Below, in pieces: positions 7,315 through 17,000 of a stretch of 64,000 bases of DNA. The notes beneath the pieces were generated by a model that saw only the letters and a program-made list of their open reading frames with translations, was not told where the DNA came from and did not search any database. The stretch comes from DT-110 sp964342305 (lineage in GTDB: Bacteria > Bacteroidota > Bacteroidia > Chitinophagales > Saprospiraceae). A program made the translations under genes and the position numbers. The number at the start of each line of letters is the position of its first letter. The first letter of the stretch is position 1. Location of the stretch: contig CAYFGK010000008.1 in the NCBI GenBank assembly GCA_964342305.1, forward strand, positions 23,305 to 87,304, given 5' to 3'.

Positions 7315-8952
7315 CTAAGACAAGTATTTTCCCACGATCGGCATCCGCCGGCCCATACCGAAGGCTTTGGGAGATACCCGTAAGACGGGGGCCGTCTGGT
7401 AGCGCTTGAACTCGTTGATATTGACCAGGCGCAGGATCCGGCGCACCAGGACTTCATCGAACCCCTGCTCGATCAGATCCTGAGGTGATTTGCGAAGCTC
7501 AATGTACTGGTACAGTACCTCATCCAGCACGTCGTATTCGGGAAGGCTGTCCGAATCCTTCTGGTCGGGACGCAACTCGGCCGAGGGTGGTTTTACAATG
7601 GTGTTTTCGGGGATGATCTCGGCGTCTTTATTGATGTAGCGCGCCAGGCGGAACACATCGGTTTTATAGACATCGCCGATGACCGAAAGCCCCCCGCACA
7701 AGTCTCCGTAGAGCGTTCCGTAGCCAACGGCCATCTCACTTTTGTTGGAGGTATTGAGTACGATATTCCCGAATTTATTGGAGAAGGCCATATTGAAAAT
7801 CCCCCGGATACGGGCTTGGATGTTCTCTTCGGCAATATTGAAATCGGTGCCCCAAAAGTGTGGTTCCAGGGTATCCATAAAGCTGTCGTAAATCGATTGA
7901 ATGGGCAGTATATCGAATTGCACCCCCAGGTTCTGGGCCAACTCACGCGCATCATTTACCGAGTGGTCGCTGCTAAACTGGGAAGGCATCAGCAGGCAGC
8001 GCACATTATCCTCCCCCAGGGCACGGGCCGCCAGTACGGCCGTAACGGCCGAGTCGATACCACCGGACAGGCCCAGGATCGCTTTGTTGAATCCCAGCTT
8101 TCCGAAGTAGTCTTTGATGCCCAGAATGATGGCATCGTGGATCAGCGTGATCTTGTCTTTGGGTTGGAGGCGTTCCGACCCTCCTTTTTTCACTGCCTCC
8201 AGCTCGTAGGTACGCAGGCATTCCTCGAAGTAAGGCAACTCCTCGTACACTTTTCCATCGGGCGACATGACTACTGACCCTCCATCGAAGATCACCTCCG
8301 TCTGGGCACCACTTTGATTGATGTAAAACAGGGGTAACTCGTAAGCCTCCACATTGGCCTTTAGTACTTTGAGGCGCTCATGGGCCTGCTGGTGGGAAAA
8401 GGGCGATGCCGACACATTGATCATCAGATCGGGCTTTTGCGGCATCATTTCGTCCATCGGACAAATAGTATACATGGGGTTTTCGTTACCCAGATTCCAG
8501 AGGTCTTCACAGACGGTAAGAGCGATACGGTGCCCTTTGTACTCCACCACCCGGAATTCGCTGGCGGGCTCGAAGTAGCGATATTCATCGAAGATATCGT
8601 AGGTCGGTAACAGGGCTTTATGCTGGCGGTGTTTCACCTCCCCGTCGGCCAAAAAGTAGACAGCGTTGAACAGATCCTTCCCCTCGATCACCGGGTTTTT
8701 GCAGGGGGAGCCCACCACAATGGCGATGCCCTGAGCGGCTTTCGCCAATTCGGTAATACTCTCCTCGGCCAGCTCAATAAAATCTTCGAATTCCAGAAAA
8801 TCGCGTGGCGGGTACCCGCAGGTAGCCAATTCGGCAAAGCAGACAATATCGGCTCCCTGTGCTTTGGCCGATTCCACGGCCTCGAGCATTTTCTGCAGGT
8901 TTCCGGTAAAATTGCCTATGTGGTAATTGAGCTGGGCGACAGTAATTTTCAT
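7315..8952 (-). CDS. nadE: Glutamine-dependent NAD+ synthetase
   Basis: This 545-aa, two-domain enzyme makes NAD+ from nicotinic acid adenine dinucleotide, ATP and glutamine in the last step of NAD biosynthesis. The N-terminal nitrilase-like glutaminase domain (residues 1 to about 250) shows its catalytic Glu in CFAELATCGYPP, a Lys in KHRQHKALLPTY and the nucleophile Cys in LTVCEDLW. The C-terminal synthetase domain carries the PP-loop LGLSGGIDSAV, a LNTSNKSEMAVGYGTLYGD motif and KPPSAELRPDQKDSDSLPEY. The ATG at 8952 is chosen over an in-frame TTG at 8973 because that TTG falls inside TACTTTGC, which looks like a Bacteroidota -7 promoter box. The gene stands alone and is divergent from the duplicated small genes. 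Confidence 0.95.
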   Translation of the reverse strand: MKITVAQLNYHIGNFTGNLQKMLEAVESAKAQGADIVCFAELATCGYPPRDFLEFEDFIELAEESITELAKAAQGIAIVVGSPCKNPVIEGKDLFNAVYFLADGEVKHRQHKALLPTYDIFDEYRYFEPASEFRVVEYKGHRIALTVCEDLWNLGNENPMYTICPMDEMMPQKPDLMINVSASPFSHQQAHERLKVLKANVEAYELPLFYINQSGAQTEVIFDGGSVVMSPDGKVYEELPYFEECLRTYELEAVKKGGSERLQPKDKITLIHDAIILGIKDYFGKLGFNKAILGLSGGIDSAVTAVLAARALGEDNVRCLLMPSQFSSDHSVNDARELAQNLGVQFDILPIQSIYDSFMDTLEPHFWGTDFNIAEENIQARIRGIFNMAFSNKFGNIVLNTSNKSEMAVGYGTLYGDLCGGLSVIGDVYKTDVFRLARYINKDAEIIPENTIVKPPSAELRPDQKDSDSLPEYDVLDEVLYQYIELRKSPQDLIEQGFDEVLVRRILRLVNINEFKRYQTAPVLRVSPKAFGMGRRMPIVGKYLS

Positions 8953-8995
8953 GGTCGGAATATTTGGGTGCAAAGTACCAACAAAACAACGATTT

Positions 8996-9028
8996 CCCTA
9001 CTTAGTTTTGGAACAAAACTAAGTAGGG
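8996..9028. repeat. 15-bp perfect hairpin, GAA loop
   Basis: CCCTACTTAGTTTTG at 8996-9010 pairs perfectly with 9014-9028. It lies upstream of nadE and immediately before a second, larger hairpin at 9032-9098. Its position between divergent genes argues against simple termination. Confidence 0.7.
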
Positions 9029-9031
9029 GTT

Positions 9032-9098
9032 CTTTTGCAAAACAGTTCCGGTCCGGCTTTCGCCTGCGGCGAGCCAGACCGGAACTGTTTTGCAAAAG
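9032..9098. repeat. 67-nt almost fully paired hairpin (22-bp perfect outer stem)
   Basis: Positions 9032-9053 and 9077-9098 are perfectly complementary. The 23-nt interior folds further (GGCT..AGCC and CGCC-TGC-GGCG), so nearly every base can pair. It sits in the divergent region between nadE and the first small membrane-protein gene. Its role is unknown. Confidence 0.75.
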
Positions 9099-9279
9099 GG
9101 GCTGGAGGGGATCCGCTGATCTTGTTTGAGGCTGGAAACGATCTGGTGATTCCATGTACCAAATGACTAAGCCTCAAAAAAGATCAGCAGTCCAAGGCTC
9201 AATAGCAAAGCAATGCACTTGAGCGACAATCCCAGGTCCATCCTTGGAACTGGGTTGCTCTTTCTATACTTTTAAGGAT

Positions 9280-9594
9280 ATGAATAGCCTGTTATATCTC
9301 CTGCTTGTTGTATGCTCCCTGGCTGCACTCTACTTCATTAAGCAAAAGTCCCGTCAAAAGCGGGAACGCAAGAGGCAGATTACAGCCTGGGATTTTGCCA
9401 TCGGTCCCATAGGCGTAGTTTATTTTTCTAGCCTGCGAGCTTTTCTGGAAACCTCCTCCATCCTTCCCGATTCCCTTTCTCAACATTATTTGGTCATTGG
9501 CCTGTTATTGATATTCATCATTTATCTGGTGAAAACTGCTTTTGAAAAATTCTCCACCGAAACGACGAATATCAACGGCTCTGCTGAACGTTGA
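9280..9594 (+). CDS. Small two-TM membrane protein, duplicate copy 1
   Basis: This 104-aa protein of unknown function has a hydrophobic N-terminus (SLLYLLLVVCSLAALYFI, residues 3-20), a highly basic stretch (KQKSRQKRERKRQ), a weakly hydrophobic middle, and a second membrane segment (YLVIGLLLIFIIYLV). The C-terminal tail is hydrophilic. The ATG at 9280 is preferred to an upstream in-frame TTG (9244) because it puts the membrane segment at the N-terminus. The sequence is identical to the product of 9773-10087, 493 bp downstream. It shows no family resemblance that I recognise. It could be a small envelope protein carried by the repeat unit. Confidence 0.65.
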   Translation: MNSLLYLLLVVCSLAALYFIKQKSRQKRERKRQITAWDFAIGPIGVVYFSSLRAFLETSSILPDSLSQHYLVIGLLLIFIIYLVKTAFEKFSTETTNINGSAER

Positions 9595-9772
9595 GGCGAA
9601 CTAGTCCGCGGATCTTTTTTGAGGCTGGAAACGATCTGGTGATTCCATGTACGAAATGACTAAGCCTCAAAAAAGATCAGCAGTCCAAGGCTCAATAGCA
9701 AAGCAATGCACTTGAGCGACAATCCCAGGTCCATCCTTGGAACTGGGTTGCTCTTTCTATACTTTTAAGGAT

Positions 9773-10087
9773 ATGAATAGCCTGTTATATCTCCTGCTTG
9801 TTGTATGCTCCCTGGCTGCACTCTACTTCATTAAGCAAAAGTCCCGTCAAAAGCGGGAACGCAAGAGGCAGATTACAGCCTGGGATTTTGCCATCGGTCC
9901 CATAGGCGTAGTTTATTTTTCTAGCCTGCGAGCTTTTCTGGAAACCTCCTCCATCCTTCCCGATTCCCTTTCTCAACATTATTTGGTCATTGGCCTGTTA
10001 TTGATATTCATCATTTATCTGGTGAAAACTGCTTTTGAAAAATTCTCCACCGAAACGACGAATATCAACGGCTCTGCTGAACGTTGA
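9773..10087 (+). CDS. Small two-TM membrane protein, duplicate copy 2
   Basis: This copy encodes a 104-aa protein identical in every residue to that of 9280-9594, and the sequence upstream of the start also matches. The exact identity implies a very recent duplication, gene conversion, or an assembly error. The gene is followed by a third copy of the hairpin repeat and then by an unrelated lipoprotein gene. Function unknown; see copy 1 for the membrane topology. Confidence 0.65.
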   Translation: MNSLLYLLLVVCSLAALYFIKQKSRQKRERKRQITAWDFAIGPIGVVYFSSLRAFLETSSILPDSLSQHYLVIGLLLIFIIYLVKTAFEKFSTETTNINGSAER

Positions 10088-10285
10088 GGCGAACTAGTCC
10101 GCTGCTCTTTTTTGAGGCTGGAAACCATCTGGTGATTCCATGTACGAAATGACTAAGCCTCAAAAAAGATCAGCAGTCCCAACCTCAATAGCAAAGCAAT
10201 ACACTTGAGCGACCGTCCCGCATATTGCCATTTGGAAAAAGGAACGTATTGTTTATCTTTTCAGAGAGAACTAAACCCACACGCC

Positions 10286-10744
10286 ATGTTACCTCGACTA
10301 TTGCCATCTGCAATTTGCCTCTTTTCCTTTTTGCTATTAACAGGATGCAGTTCGCCGCAAAAGATCGCCATTCGGGACGCCAAAAAAATGCAAAAACGCA
10401 TGTTGGCTATAGTTGATGAATACGATCCCGACCACCAGTATATTCCCCGTGAATTGATGTACGATCCGGAGGAATATCCGCAGCAATACCAACACGTCGA
10501 CCTGAAACTATTCGAGGAACAGATCCAGATGGCCGTAGGTATGGGCATGATGTCTGCGCAAAGCCAACGGAAATCGGACAAATACGAGCCACTTTTCAAG
10601 GAGTTCTACTCCAAAATCCGGAATGCCAAATCTCAGGCGGCAAGGGATAGCATTGTCCTGGAATACGCCGATAAGATTCCCATGGATATTAATGATGGGG
10701 ATCCCGAATCCTGGGGTGGTGCAGATAAGGAGAAAAATCGCTGA
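10286..10744 (+). CDS. Small hypothetical lipoprotein
   Basis: The 152-aa protein starts with a lipoprotein signal (SFLLLTGC, lipobox Cys21), so it is probably anchored in the periplasm or outer membrane. The ATG at 10286 is chosen because it begins this signal. The mature part is hydrophilic and charged, with DAKKMQKRMLAIVDEYDPDHQYIP early and a predicted helical middle (LKLFEEQIQMAVGMGMM). I recognise no domain. Upstream, TATCTTTT resembles a -7 promoter box. The stop codon TGA lies inside the start of a hairpin repeat (GCTGATCTTTTTTTGAGG, 10740), so that repeat forms the very end of the gene. Confidence 0.75.
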   Translation: MLPRLLPSAICLFSFLLLTGCSSPQKIAIRDAKKMQKRMLAIVDEYDPDHQYIPRELMYDPEEYPQQYQHVDLKLFEEQIQMAVGMGMMSAQSQRKSDKYEPLFKEFYSKIRNAKSQAARDSIVLEYADKIPMDINDGDPESWGGADKEKNR

Positions 10745-10905
10745 TCTTTTTTTGAGGCTGAAAAGGATTGGGCCTCGCCCAAACTTTGCACGCGAGTATA
10801 TACTCGACTCGAAGTGATTCGGGAATCCAAATCACTTCGTTGTCGGTATAATTTTCCTTAGATAGGTAGAATCCCCTAAACAATAAGCCTGAGCGACAAT
10901 CCCCT
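10740..10905. repeat. Split hairpin repeat containing an inverted copy of the two-hairpin element
   Basis: The outer parts match the repeat of 9115-10218: GCTGATC..GAGGCTG at 10740-10760 and CTGAGCGACAATCCC near 10888-10902. Between them lies, in reverse complement, the two-hairpin element of 6971-7060. It has a hairpin at about 10761-10788, the palindrome CGAGTATATACTCG at 10793-10806, a hairpin at 10810-10839, and the end TTGTCGGTATAA matching TTATAACGACAA of copy 1. The arrangement looks like one element inserted into, or replacing the middle of, another. Confidence 0.7.
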
Positions 10906-11002
10906 GCCAAGAGCAATCCACCAATCATCCGTAACAACCAGGAAAAACCCGGCACAACGCCTCCATATTTTGTACCTTAGTCCTCCCAACGGAGAAAAGA
11001 GT

Positions 11003-12850
11003 ATGAGCACCTTTGTAGTATCAGCCCGGAAGTACCGGCCGTCGCGCTTTGATGATGTGGTAGGTCAGCAACACGTGACCAATACCCTGAAAAACGCGTT
11101 GCGCAACGACCACCTGGCGCACGCCTTCCTGTTCTGCGGGCCGAGGGGGGTAGGGAAAACGACCTGTGCGCGGATCCTCGCCAAAGTGCTCAACTGCCGG
11201 AATGTCACCGAAGACTACGAGCCCTGTAATACCTGCGACTCCTGCACCTCCTTCAACGAAAATGCCTCGTTCAATATCACCGAGCTGGATGCGGCCTCCA
11301 ACAACAGCGTGGAACACATCCGGGCCCTGATTGAGCAGGTGCGATTTCAACCCCAACAGGGAAAGTACAAGGTCTTCATCATCGATGAGGTGCACATGCT
11401 CTCCCAACAGGCCTTTAACGCCTTTTTGAAGACACTCGAGGAGCCACCTCCCTACGCCATCTTTATTTTGGCTACGACCGAAAAGCATAAGATCATCCCC
11501 ACCATACTGTCGCGTTGTCAGATATTTGATTTCAAGCGCATACAGGTACCCTCCATGGTGGGACACCTCGAAGAAATATGTACAGCGGAGGGCATACAGG
11601 CCGAACCAGAGGCCCTGCACGTCATTGCCCAGAAGGCTGATGGGGCCCTGCGGGACGCTCTGTCTATCTTCGACCGCATGGTCTCCTTCAACGGGGAGCA
11701 GATCCAGTACGAGGATGTGATCACCAATCTAAACGTACTCGATTACGACTACTTCTTCCGCACCGTGGACGCCATGATCGCCGAAGATCAGTCGCAGGTA
11801 CTGTTGCTGCTCAACGAAGTGATCAATAAGGGATTTGATCCCGATCTGTTTATCAATGGGCTGGCCAGCCACCTGCGCGACCTGCTGGTCTGCCAGGATG
11901 AGTCGACCTTGTCTCTACTGGAAGTGAGCGAGACCCTGCGCGACCGCTATCGTCGGCAAGCAGCTCAGGCAACGCCTTCTTTCCTGCTAACGGCCCTTAA
12001 TCTGGCTAACGATTGCGACTTGCAGTACAAAACGGCCCTCAATAAGCGCCTCCACGTGGAGATGGCCCTGTTGAAAATGACCTACGCGCAGCGCGCCGTA
12101 GACCTGGCCCGTAATGGAGTACCAACCGCTGCTGCCCCGGAAAAAAAAACGCCTGACGTAAGTAAATCCGCGCCCAACGATAAAACGAACGGCGTTTCTA
12201 AACCCGAAACCACCTCCCAACCGGGGGAAGACCAAAAAGCCGGGGCCGGTCAGCAGGAAGAAGTGTCACCTACCACTGAGGAAACCAATACTTCGCATGA
12301 GCCTGCTGCTGATAAAGTTTCCACACCAGAACCAACGGAAAAAGTCCACACTCCTCCGGCCCCCGAGGTGAAGCCCAAGCCACCCAAAGGCACTGCCGCT
12401 ACTCCGAAATTAGGCGGAGTTAATGCCATGATGAAGGCCTTTAAACAAAAGCAGGCCAGTGAGGAAAAAGAACGGGTTACCGAAGAGCTCACCCTCGACA
12501 ATGTAAAAGCACATTACCTGAAATACCTGGAAGGACTAGAGCAGGAAACAGCACGCAATCTGCTCAAATCCGTTATCCTGTCACTACGTGAAAAAGAACT
12601 TACCGCCACCGTCAGCTCCAAATTGGTGGAAGGGGCTCTGCGGCAAGAACAGGACTTGATCCAATCGATCCGCGATAATTTTGGGGTGGAGGACCTGAGC
12701 CTGAAAGTCGTCATTGATAAGAGCAAACAAAAGAAGGCCCCAAAGCCGAAGAAGCCGCTCACTAATAAGGAGAAACTCGCGAAAATGTACGAGCAGAATC
12801 CAAACATTAAGGAATTAGCCGATCGCTTCGGACTGCGATTTGATGACTAA
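11003..12850 (+). CDS. dnaX: DNA polymerase III subunit gamma/tau
   Basis: The 615-aa clamp-loader ATPase opens the sliding clamp and links it to the replicative polymerase. Visible features are SARKYRPSRFDDVVGQ at the N-terminus, Walker A GPRGVGKTT (about residues 46-54), the zinc-binding cysteines of CNTCDSC with an upstream Cys, Walker B VFIIDEVHML, and sensor ILSRCQ. The AAA+ core ends near residue 370. A Pro/Glu/Lys-rich linker (about 375-475) and a C-terminal domain ending in KELADRFGLRFDD follow, which is typical of Bacteroidota DnaX. The ATG at 11003 is chosen since MSTFVVSARKYRP is the conserved start. The gene is transcribed alone. Confidence 0.95.
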   Translation: MSTFVVSARKYRPSRFDDVVGQQHVTNTLKNALRNDHLAHAFLFCGPRGVGKTTCARILAKVLNCRNVTEDYEPCNTCDSCTSFNENASFNITELDAASNNSVEHIRALIEQVRFQPQQGKYKVFIIDEVHMLSQQAFNAFLKTLEEPPPYAIFILATTEKHKIIPTILSRCQIFDFKRIQVPSMVGHLEEICTAEGIQAEPEALHVIAQKADGALRDALSIFDRMVSFNGEQIQYEDVITNLNVLDYDYFFRTVDAMIAEDQSQVLLLLNEVINKGFDPDLFINGLASHLRDLLVCQDESTLSLLEVSETLRDRYRRQAAQATPSFLLTALNLANDCDLQYKTALNKRLHVEMALLKMTYAQRAVDLARNGVPTAAAPEKKTPDVSKSAPNDKTNGVSKPETTSQPGEDQKAGAGQQEEVSPTTEETNTSHEPAADKVSTPEPTEKVHTPPAPEVKPKPPKGTAATPKLGGVNAMMKAFKQKQASEEKERVTEELTLDNVKAHYLKYLEGLEQETARNLLKSVILSLREKELTATVSSKLVEGALRQEQDLIQSIRDNFGVEDLSLKVVIDKSKQKKAPKPKKPLTNKEKLAKMYEQNPNIKELADRFGLRFDD

Positions 12851-13031
12851 TTGGTAAGACTTTTTTAACAGCAAGCCCTATTTTGAGATAATCCTTTAAG
12901 GGATTCTTAATAAAAAACTGTTCGATTGCGGACAGTATACCCACTTCCAAAAAACCTGGAAAACTGGTCCATTCACCCGGGCGTTTAACATCTGATATTA
13001 CCCGAATACCAATCTAAATGGTCCAATTAGT

Positions 13032-13736
13032 ATGAGCGATCAATCATTATGGTACCTGGAAAACCTAGATGTCAGCGGTATTTTTTGCCCTAAGAAAGTG
13101 GAACGGGGTGACCTGGAAAAACAACCCCACCGCACCTACAAACGGGGCGAGTATATCTATTTGCCCGATGAGCACGCCGATAAAGTCTTTTTCCTCACCG
13201 ATGGTCGGGTCAAGATCGGAACCTATAATCAGGAAGGTAAAGAGATCACCAAAGCTATTCTGACTCCCGGAGAAGTCTTTGGTGAGCTGTCCATCATCGG
13301 CGAAAAACAGCGTCGGGACTTTGCCTACGCCATGGATGATATCCAGGTATGTATTCTCACCACTAATGATATGCAAGGGCTCATGCGCGACTATAACGGG
13401 CTGGGCCTCTTTTTGATGAAAATCATGGGATCGCGCGTACTGCAAATGGAGAAGCGGTTAGAGTCGCTGGTATTCAAAGATTCCCGTACCCGGGTTGTCG
13501 AGTTTTTGCACAACTTTGCCCTCGAAAAAGGCCAGCGTGTAGGCTACGAAACGGTCGTTCGCAAATTCATCACCCACCAGGAAATTGCCAACCTCACCGC
13601 CACCTCCCGGCAGACGGTCACCACGGTCCTCAACGAACTGCGTAATAAGGAGATCATCAAATTCGATCGTCGGCGGTTACTTATCCGAGATATGGAGCAG
13701 CTGGCCTCGGAGATTTCGCCGAGTCAGGTGAGTTGA
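13032..13736 (+). CDS. Crp/Fnr-family transcriptional regulator
   Basis: The 234-aa regulator has an N-terminal cyclic-nucleotide-binding-like beta-roll (about residues 30-140; FFLTDGRVKIGTYNQEGKEI, LTPGEVFGELSIIGE), a long dimerisation helix, and a C-terminal Crp-type winged helix (about 165-225). The recognition region is FITHQEIANLTATSRQTVTTVLNELRNKEII. No Fe-S cysteine cluster of the Fnr type is visible, so sensing is more likely by a small molecule or protein state. The length is normal. No target operon is obvious from adjacency; the helicase gene follows after a 60-bp palindrome. The effector is not identifiable here. Confidence 0.9.
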   Translation: MSDQSLWYLENLDVSGIFCPKKVERGDLEKQPHRTYKRGEYIYLPDEHADKVFFLTDGRVKIGTYNQEGKEITKAILTPGEVFGELSIIGEKQRRDFAYAMDDIQVCILTTNDMQGLMRDYNGLGLFLMKIMGSRVLQMEKRLESLVFKDSRTRVVEFLHNFALEKGQRVGYETVVRKFITHQEIANLTATSRQTVTTVLNELRNKEIIKFDRRRLLIRDMEQLASEISPSQVS

Positions 13737-13794
13737 ACCCGATGGTAAAGGATCGTTCTATCTTTAATTTGGAGGAAAAAATAGGTTAAGGGAA

Positions 13795-13885
13795 GAAGGT
13801 TGAGGTTGAGGTTGAGACTTCCGCCTTCACTGGGCATACGCCCGTATGGGTTTCGGCAGGTTGAGGTTAAGCAATTCTGTCTTCC
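13795..13885 (+). repeat. AGGTT/TTTCGGCAGG repeat, copy 1
   Basis: GGTTGAGGTTGAGGTTGAG, then TTCCGCCTTCACT, then TTTCGGCAGGTTGAGGTT. The same parts in the same order recur at 25795-25870 (TTCCGCCTTCATT, TTTCGGCAGGTTAAGGTT). It lies in the non-coding gap 13737-14050, which otherwise holds only the 60-bp palindrome. Confidence 0.5.
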
Positions 13886-13915
13886 TGCCTAAACATGCAC
13901 TTCCATTTCCTTCCT

Positions 13916-13975
13916 GTTCCAAGAAACTGATCCCTCAGAATCGCATGCGATTCTGAGGGATCAGTTTCTTGGAAC
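13916..13975. terminator. 60-bp perfect palindrome without loop
   Basis: The left half (13916-13945, starting GTTCCAAGAAACTGATCC) is the exact reverse complement of the right half (13946-13975), with GCATGC at the centre. As RNA it gives a stem of up to about 28 bp. It lies between the Crp/Fnr gene and the helicase, both on the + strand. It may end the upstream transcript. There is no T-run, so a binding site or repeat is also possible. Confidence 0.65.
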
Positions 13976-14050
13976 GGTCAACCCCCAAAGGGATGGGTTT
14001 TAGGTGGGCATTTTCGTACCTTCCCGCCACACCAAGTCCAGCAGGAATTT

Positions 14051-17000
14051 ATGTTGACCCGGGAACAATACAACGAGCGTTTCCAGCGGGAACTCGAACG
14101 CCTCAATCCCGCCCAGCGGCGGGCGGTTGAACAGACCGAGGGACCCGTGCTCGTTATTGCCGGGCCCGGCACCGGCAAAACCCACATCTTGGGTGCCCGC
14201 ATTGGTCGTATCCTGCTGGAGACCGATGCGTCGGCCGGCAACATTCTTTGTCTTACTTTTACCGATGCCGGAGTGCGCGCTATGCGCGACCGCCTGCTAC
14301 ACTTCATAGGACCCGAAGCGCACCGGGTACCTATTTATACCTTTCACTCCTTTTGCAACAGCATTATCCAGGATAATATGGAGCTGTTCGGGCGCCAGGA
14401 TCTCGAACCGATCAGCGACCTGGAACGCGTGGAGTTGATCCGGGAACTGATCGATGACCTGCCTCCTGACCACCCTCTGCGCCGTAATTCATCTGACCGG
14501 TATTTTTACGAAAAGCACCTGATCACGCTCTTTCAGCAGATGAAAGCCGAAACCTGGTCGGTCGATCAAGTACAGGAAGCCATCCGGACGTACCTGGAGG
14601 AGTTGCCCAATCGAAAAGAATACACCTACCAGCGCAAGTACAAACAACATCAGAAAGGAGACTTAAAGGAGTCCCTGTATCAGGAAGAAGTGGATCGCAT
14701 GGCGTTGCTCGAAGCTGCGGTCACCCTTTTTCCGGCCTACGAGGAACGAAAGTACCGTGCCCGCCGCTACGATTACGAAGACATGATCCGCTGGGTACTC
14801 GACGCCTTTGCCGAGCACGAAGCCCTGCTGCGCAATTACCAGGAGCGATACCTTTATCTGCTGATCGATGAGTTCCAGGATACTAATGGCGCCCAGAATC
14901 AATTGGTGAGCTACCTGACCCAATACTGGGAAGTGCCGAATATATTTATCGTGGGCGATGACGATCAGTCGATTTACGAATTTCAGGGCGCCCGTCTGAA
15001 AAACCTGACCGACTTCTACGATACCTACCAGCCCGATCTCGAAGTGGTGGTCCTCACCGATAACTACCGGTCGACCCAGGTACTACTCAATCAGGCGGGA
15101 CGACTCATCGACCATAATGAGCTACGCATTTTGCGAAAGCTGCCCATCGACGGGGCCGAGAAAAACCTGTTAGCTGCTCACCCCGACCGGCAAGGAGTAC
15201 ACCCGCTCCCCTCTATCGTAGAATACCCGAATCCACAGCACGAACTGGCGGATATTGTGCGGCAAATCGAGAGTTGGCGTACCGAAGGTATTCCACTAAA
15301 TGAGATCGCCATCCTGTACGCCCGGCACCGCCAGGCCGAGCCACTGATTCAACTCCTGGAGCAACGCAAGATACCTTACCAGACCAAGCGACGAATCAAC
15401 GTATTGGATCTGCCCGAGATCATGCAGTATCGTACCTTGCTGGAGTGGTTCGACCGGGAACTGTACAGCCCGGGGACGGCCGATTACCATTTATTCCGGT
15501 TGCTGCATTTCGATTTTTGGCAAATCCATTTACCTGACCTGATGGTCATCAGCTTGCACCTCGCTCGTACGTCCACTGATCAGCGACCGCCCTGGCGCCA
15601 GCTTATAGCCGACGAACCTTTTTTGCGAAAGCTGGATCTGAAAGACCCGCAGGCCTTGCTGGATGCCAGCACCCTCCTGGAAGAGCTTTTGGTGGATGCC
15701 GCCAACCGGAGCCTGCCGGAATTTGCGGAGCGACTGCTCAACCGCACCGGCATGCTTGACCGGGCCCTGGCCACCGTCGACCCCACCGGCCACATCGAGA
15801 TACTGAGCACCTTCTTCAACCTGTTGCGGAAGGAGGCCCGTCGCACCCCGCGCATGACCATCGCCGACCTGTTGGCAACCATTGACCGCATGGAAGCCAA
15901 CCGCATCGGACTCGACCTGGAGCGTACCATAGATACCCACCGGGGGGTGCAACTGATCACCGCTCACAGTGCCAAAGGATTGGAGTTCGACCGGGTATTT
16001 ATCCTGGATGCCGTACAGGATGCCTGGGAACCCCGCCAGCGAAGGGCTCGCTACCAATTCAGTCTGCCCGATACGCTGACCCTCTCCGGCGAGGAAGATG
16101 CCCTCGAAGCCCGGCGGCGCCTGTTTTACGTCGCCATGACCCGTGCCCGCCACTGGCTGCAGATTTCCTACGGGCGACAAAACGAGGATGGGAAAGAGCG
16201 CCAACGGGCCATCTTTGTCGACGAGTTGCTCGTCCCCAATGAACTGGAAGTACAGGAACGCTCCGTAGAAGCAGCTTTCATGGTCGACACCCAAATGGAA
16301 TTGCTGAAGGAACGTCCAAACCCCCTCATTGCCCCACACCACGGAGCGGCGGTCAGCCGGGTGCTGGAGGATTTCACCCTGAGTATTTCCGCCCTCAATA
16401 GCTACCTCTATTGTCCGCTGGCCTTTTACTTCGAATACGTGCTGCGGGTACCGCGCCTGCTCAGCGAATCGGCTGCCTACGGCACAGCCGCCCACGTAGC
16501 CCTGCATCGCTTGTTCTACCAGATGACCCAATCGAAGCCGCGACATTTCGGTGCTCAGCAAGCGTTCATTGGCTTTTTTACGGAGGAATTGGAAAAGTTG
16601 AGATACCAACTGTCGCCCGAAGCCATAGATCGCCTGCGGGAGCGTGGTGCCTACCGCCTGGGGCAATACTATCAACAAAAGTTGGGTACCTGGAACCGCC
16701 GGGTAGTGTTGGAATACACCATCCGGCAAGTGGAGGTTGACGGGGTGCCCCTCACCGGCACCATCGACAAACTGGAATTCCTGAAGCAGCAGGAAGTGCG
16801 AATTGTTGATTATAAAACGGGCAAGCACCGCAAGGAAAAGATGCGGCGACCTACCGAAAAAAATCCGGAGGGAGGCTCCTACTGGCGACAATTGTCGTTT
16901 TACAAAGTACTGTATGATGCCTTCGACACGCAGGGGCACCGCTGCCACTCTGCTACCATCGCCTACCTCGACCCGGATGCCCGCGGCAGCTTTCCGGAGG

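Larger units (their letters stand above)
9115..10218 (+). repeat. 493-bp tandem duplication bounded by hairpin repeats (2 full units plus a partial third)
   Basis: Unit 1 is 9115-9607, unit 2 is 9608-10100, and a third copy of only the first ~115 bp is 10101-10218. Each unit begins with a hairpin whose arms are (GCT)GATCTTTTTTGAGGCT and its complement: 9115-9133/9170-9188, 9608-9626/9663-9681 and 10101-10119/10156-10174. The copies are offset by exactly 493 bp. Between the hairpins the two units encode identical proteins. A fourth, split copy of the hairpin repeat occurs at 10740-10905. Recombination between flanking hairpin repeats would explain the duplication. Confidence 0.9.

Noticed and set aside
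8953..8973. NadE start at the upstream TTG (MHPNIPTMKITV)
   Set aside because: That TTG lies inside a TACTTTGC promoter-like box; ATG 8952 gives the conserved MKITVAQLN start.
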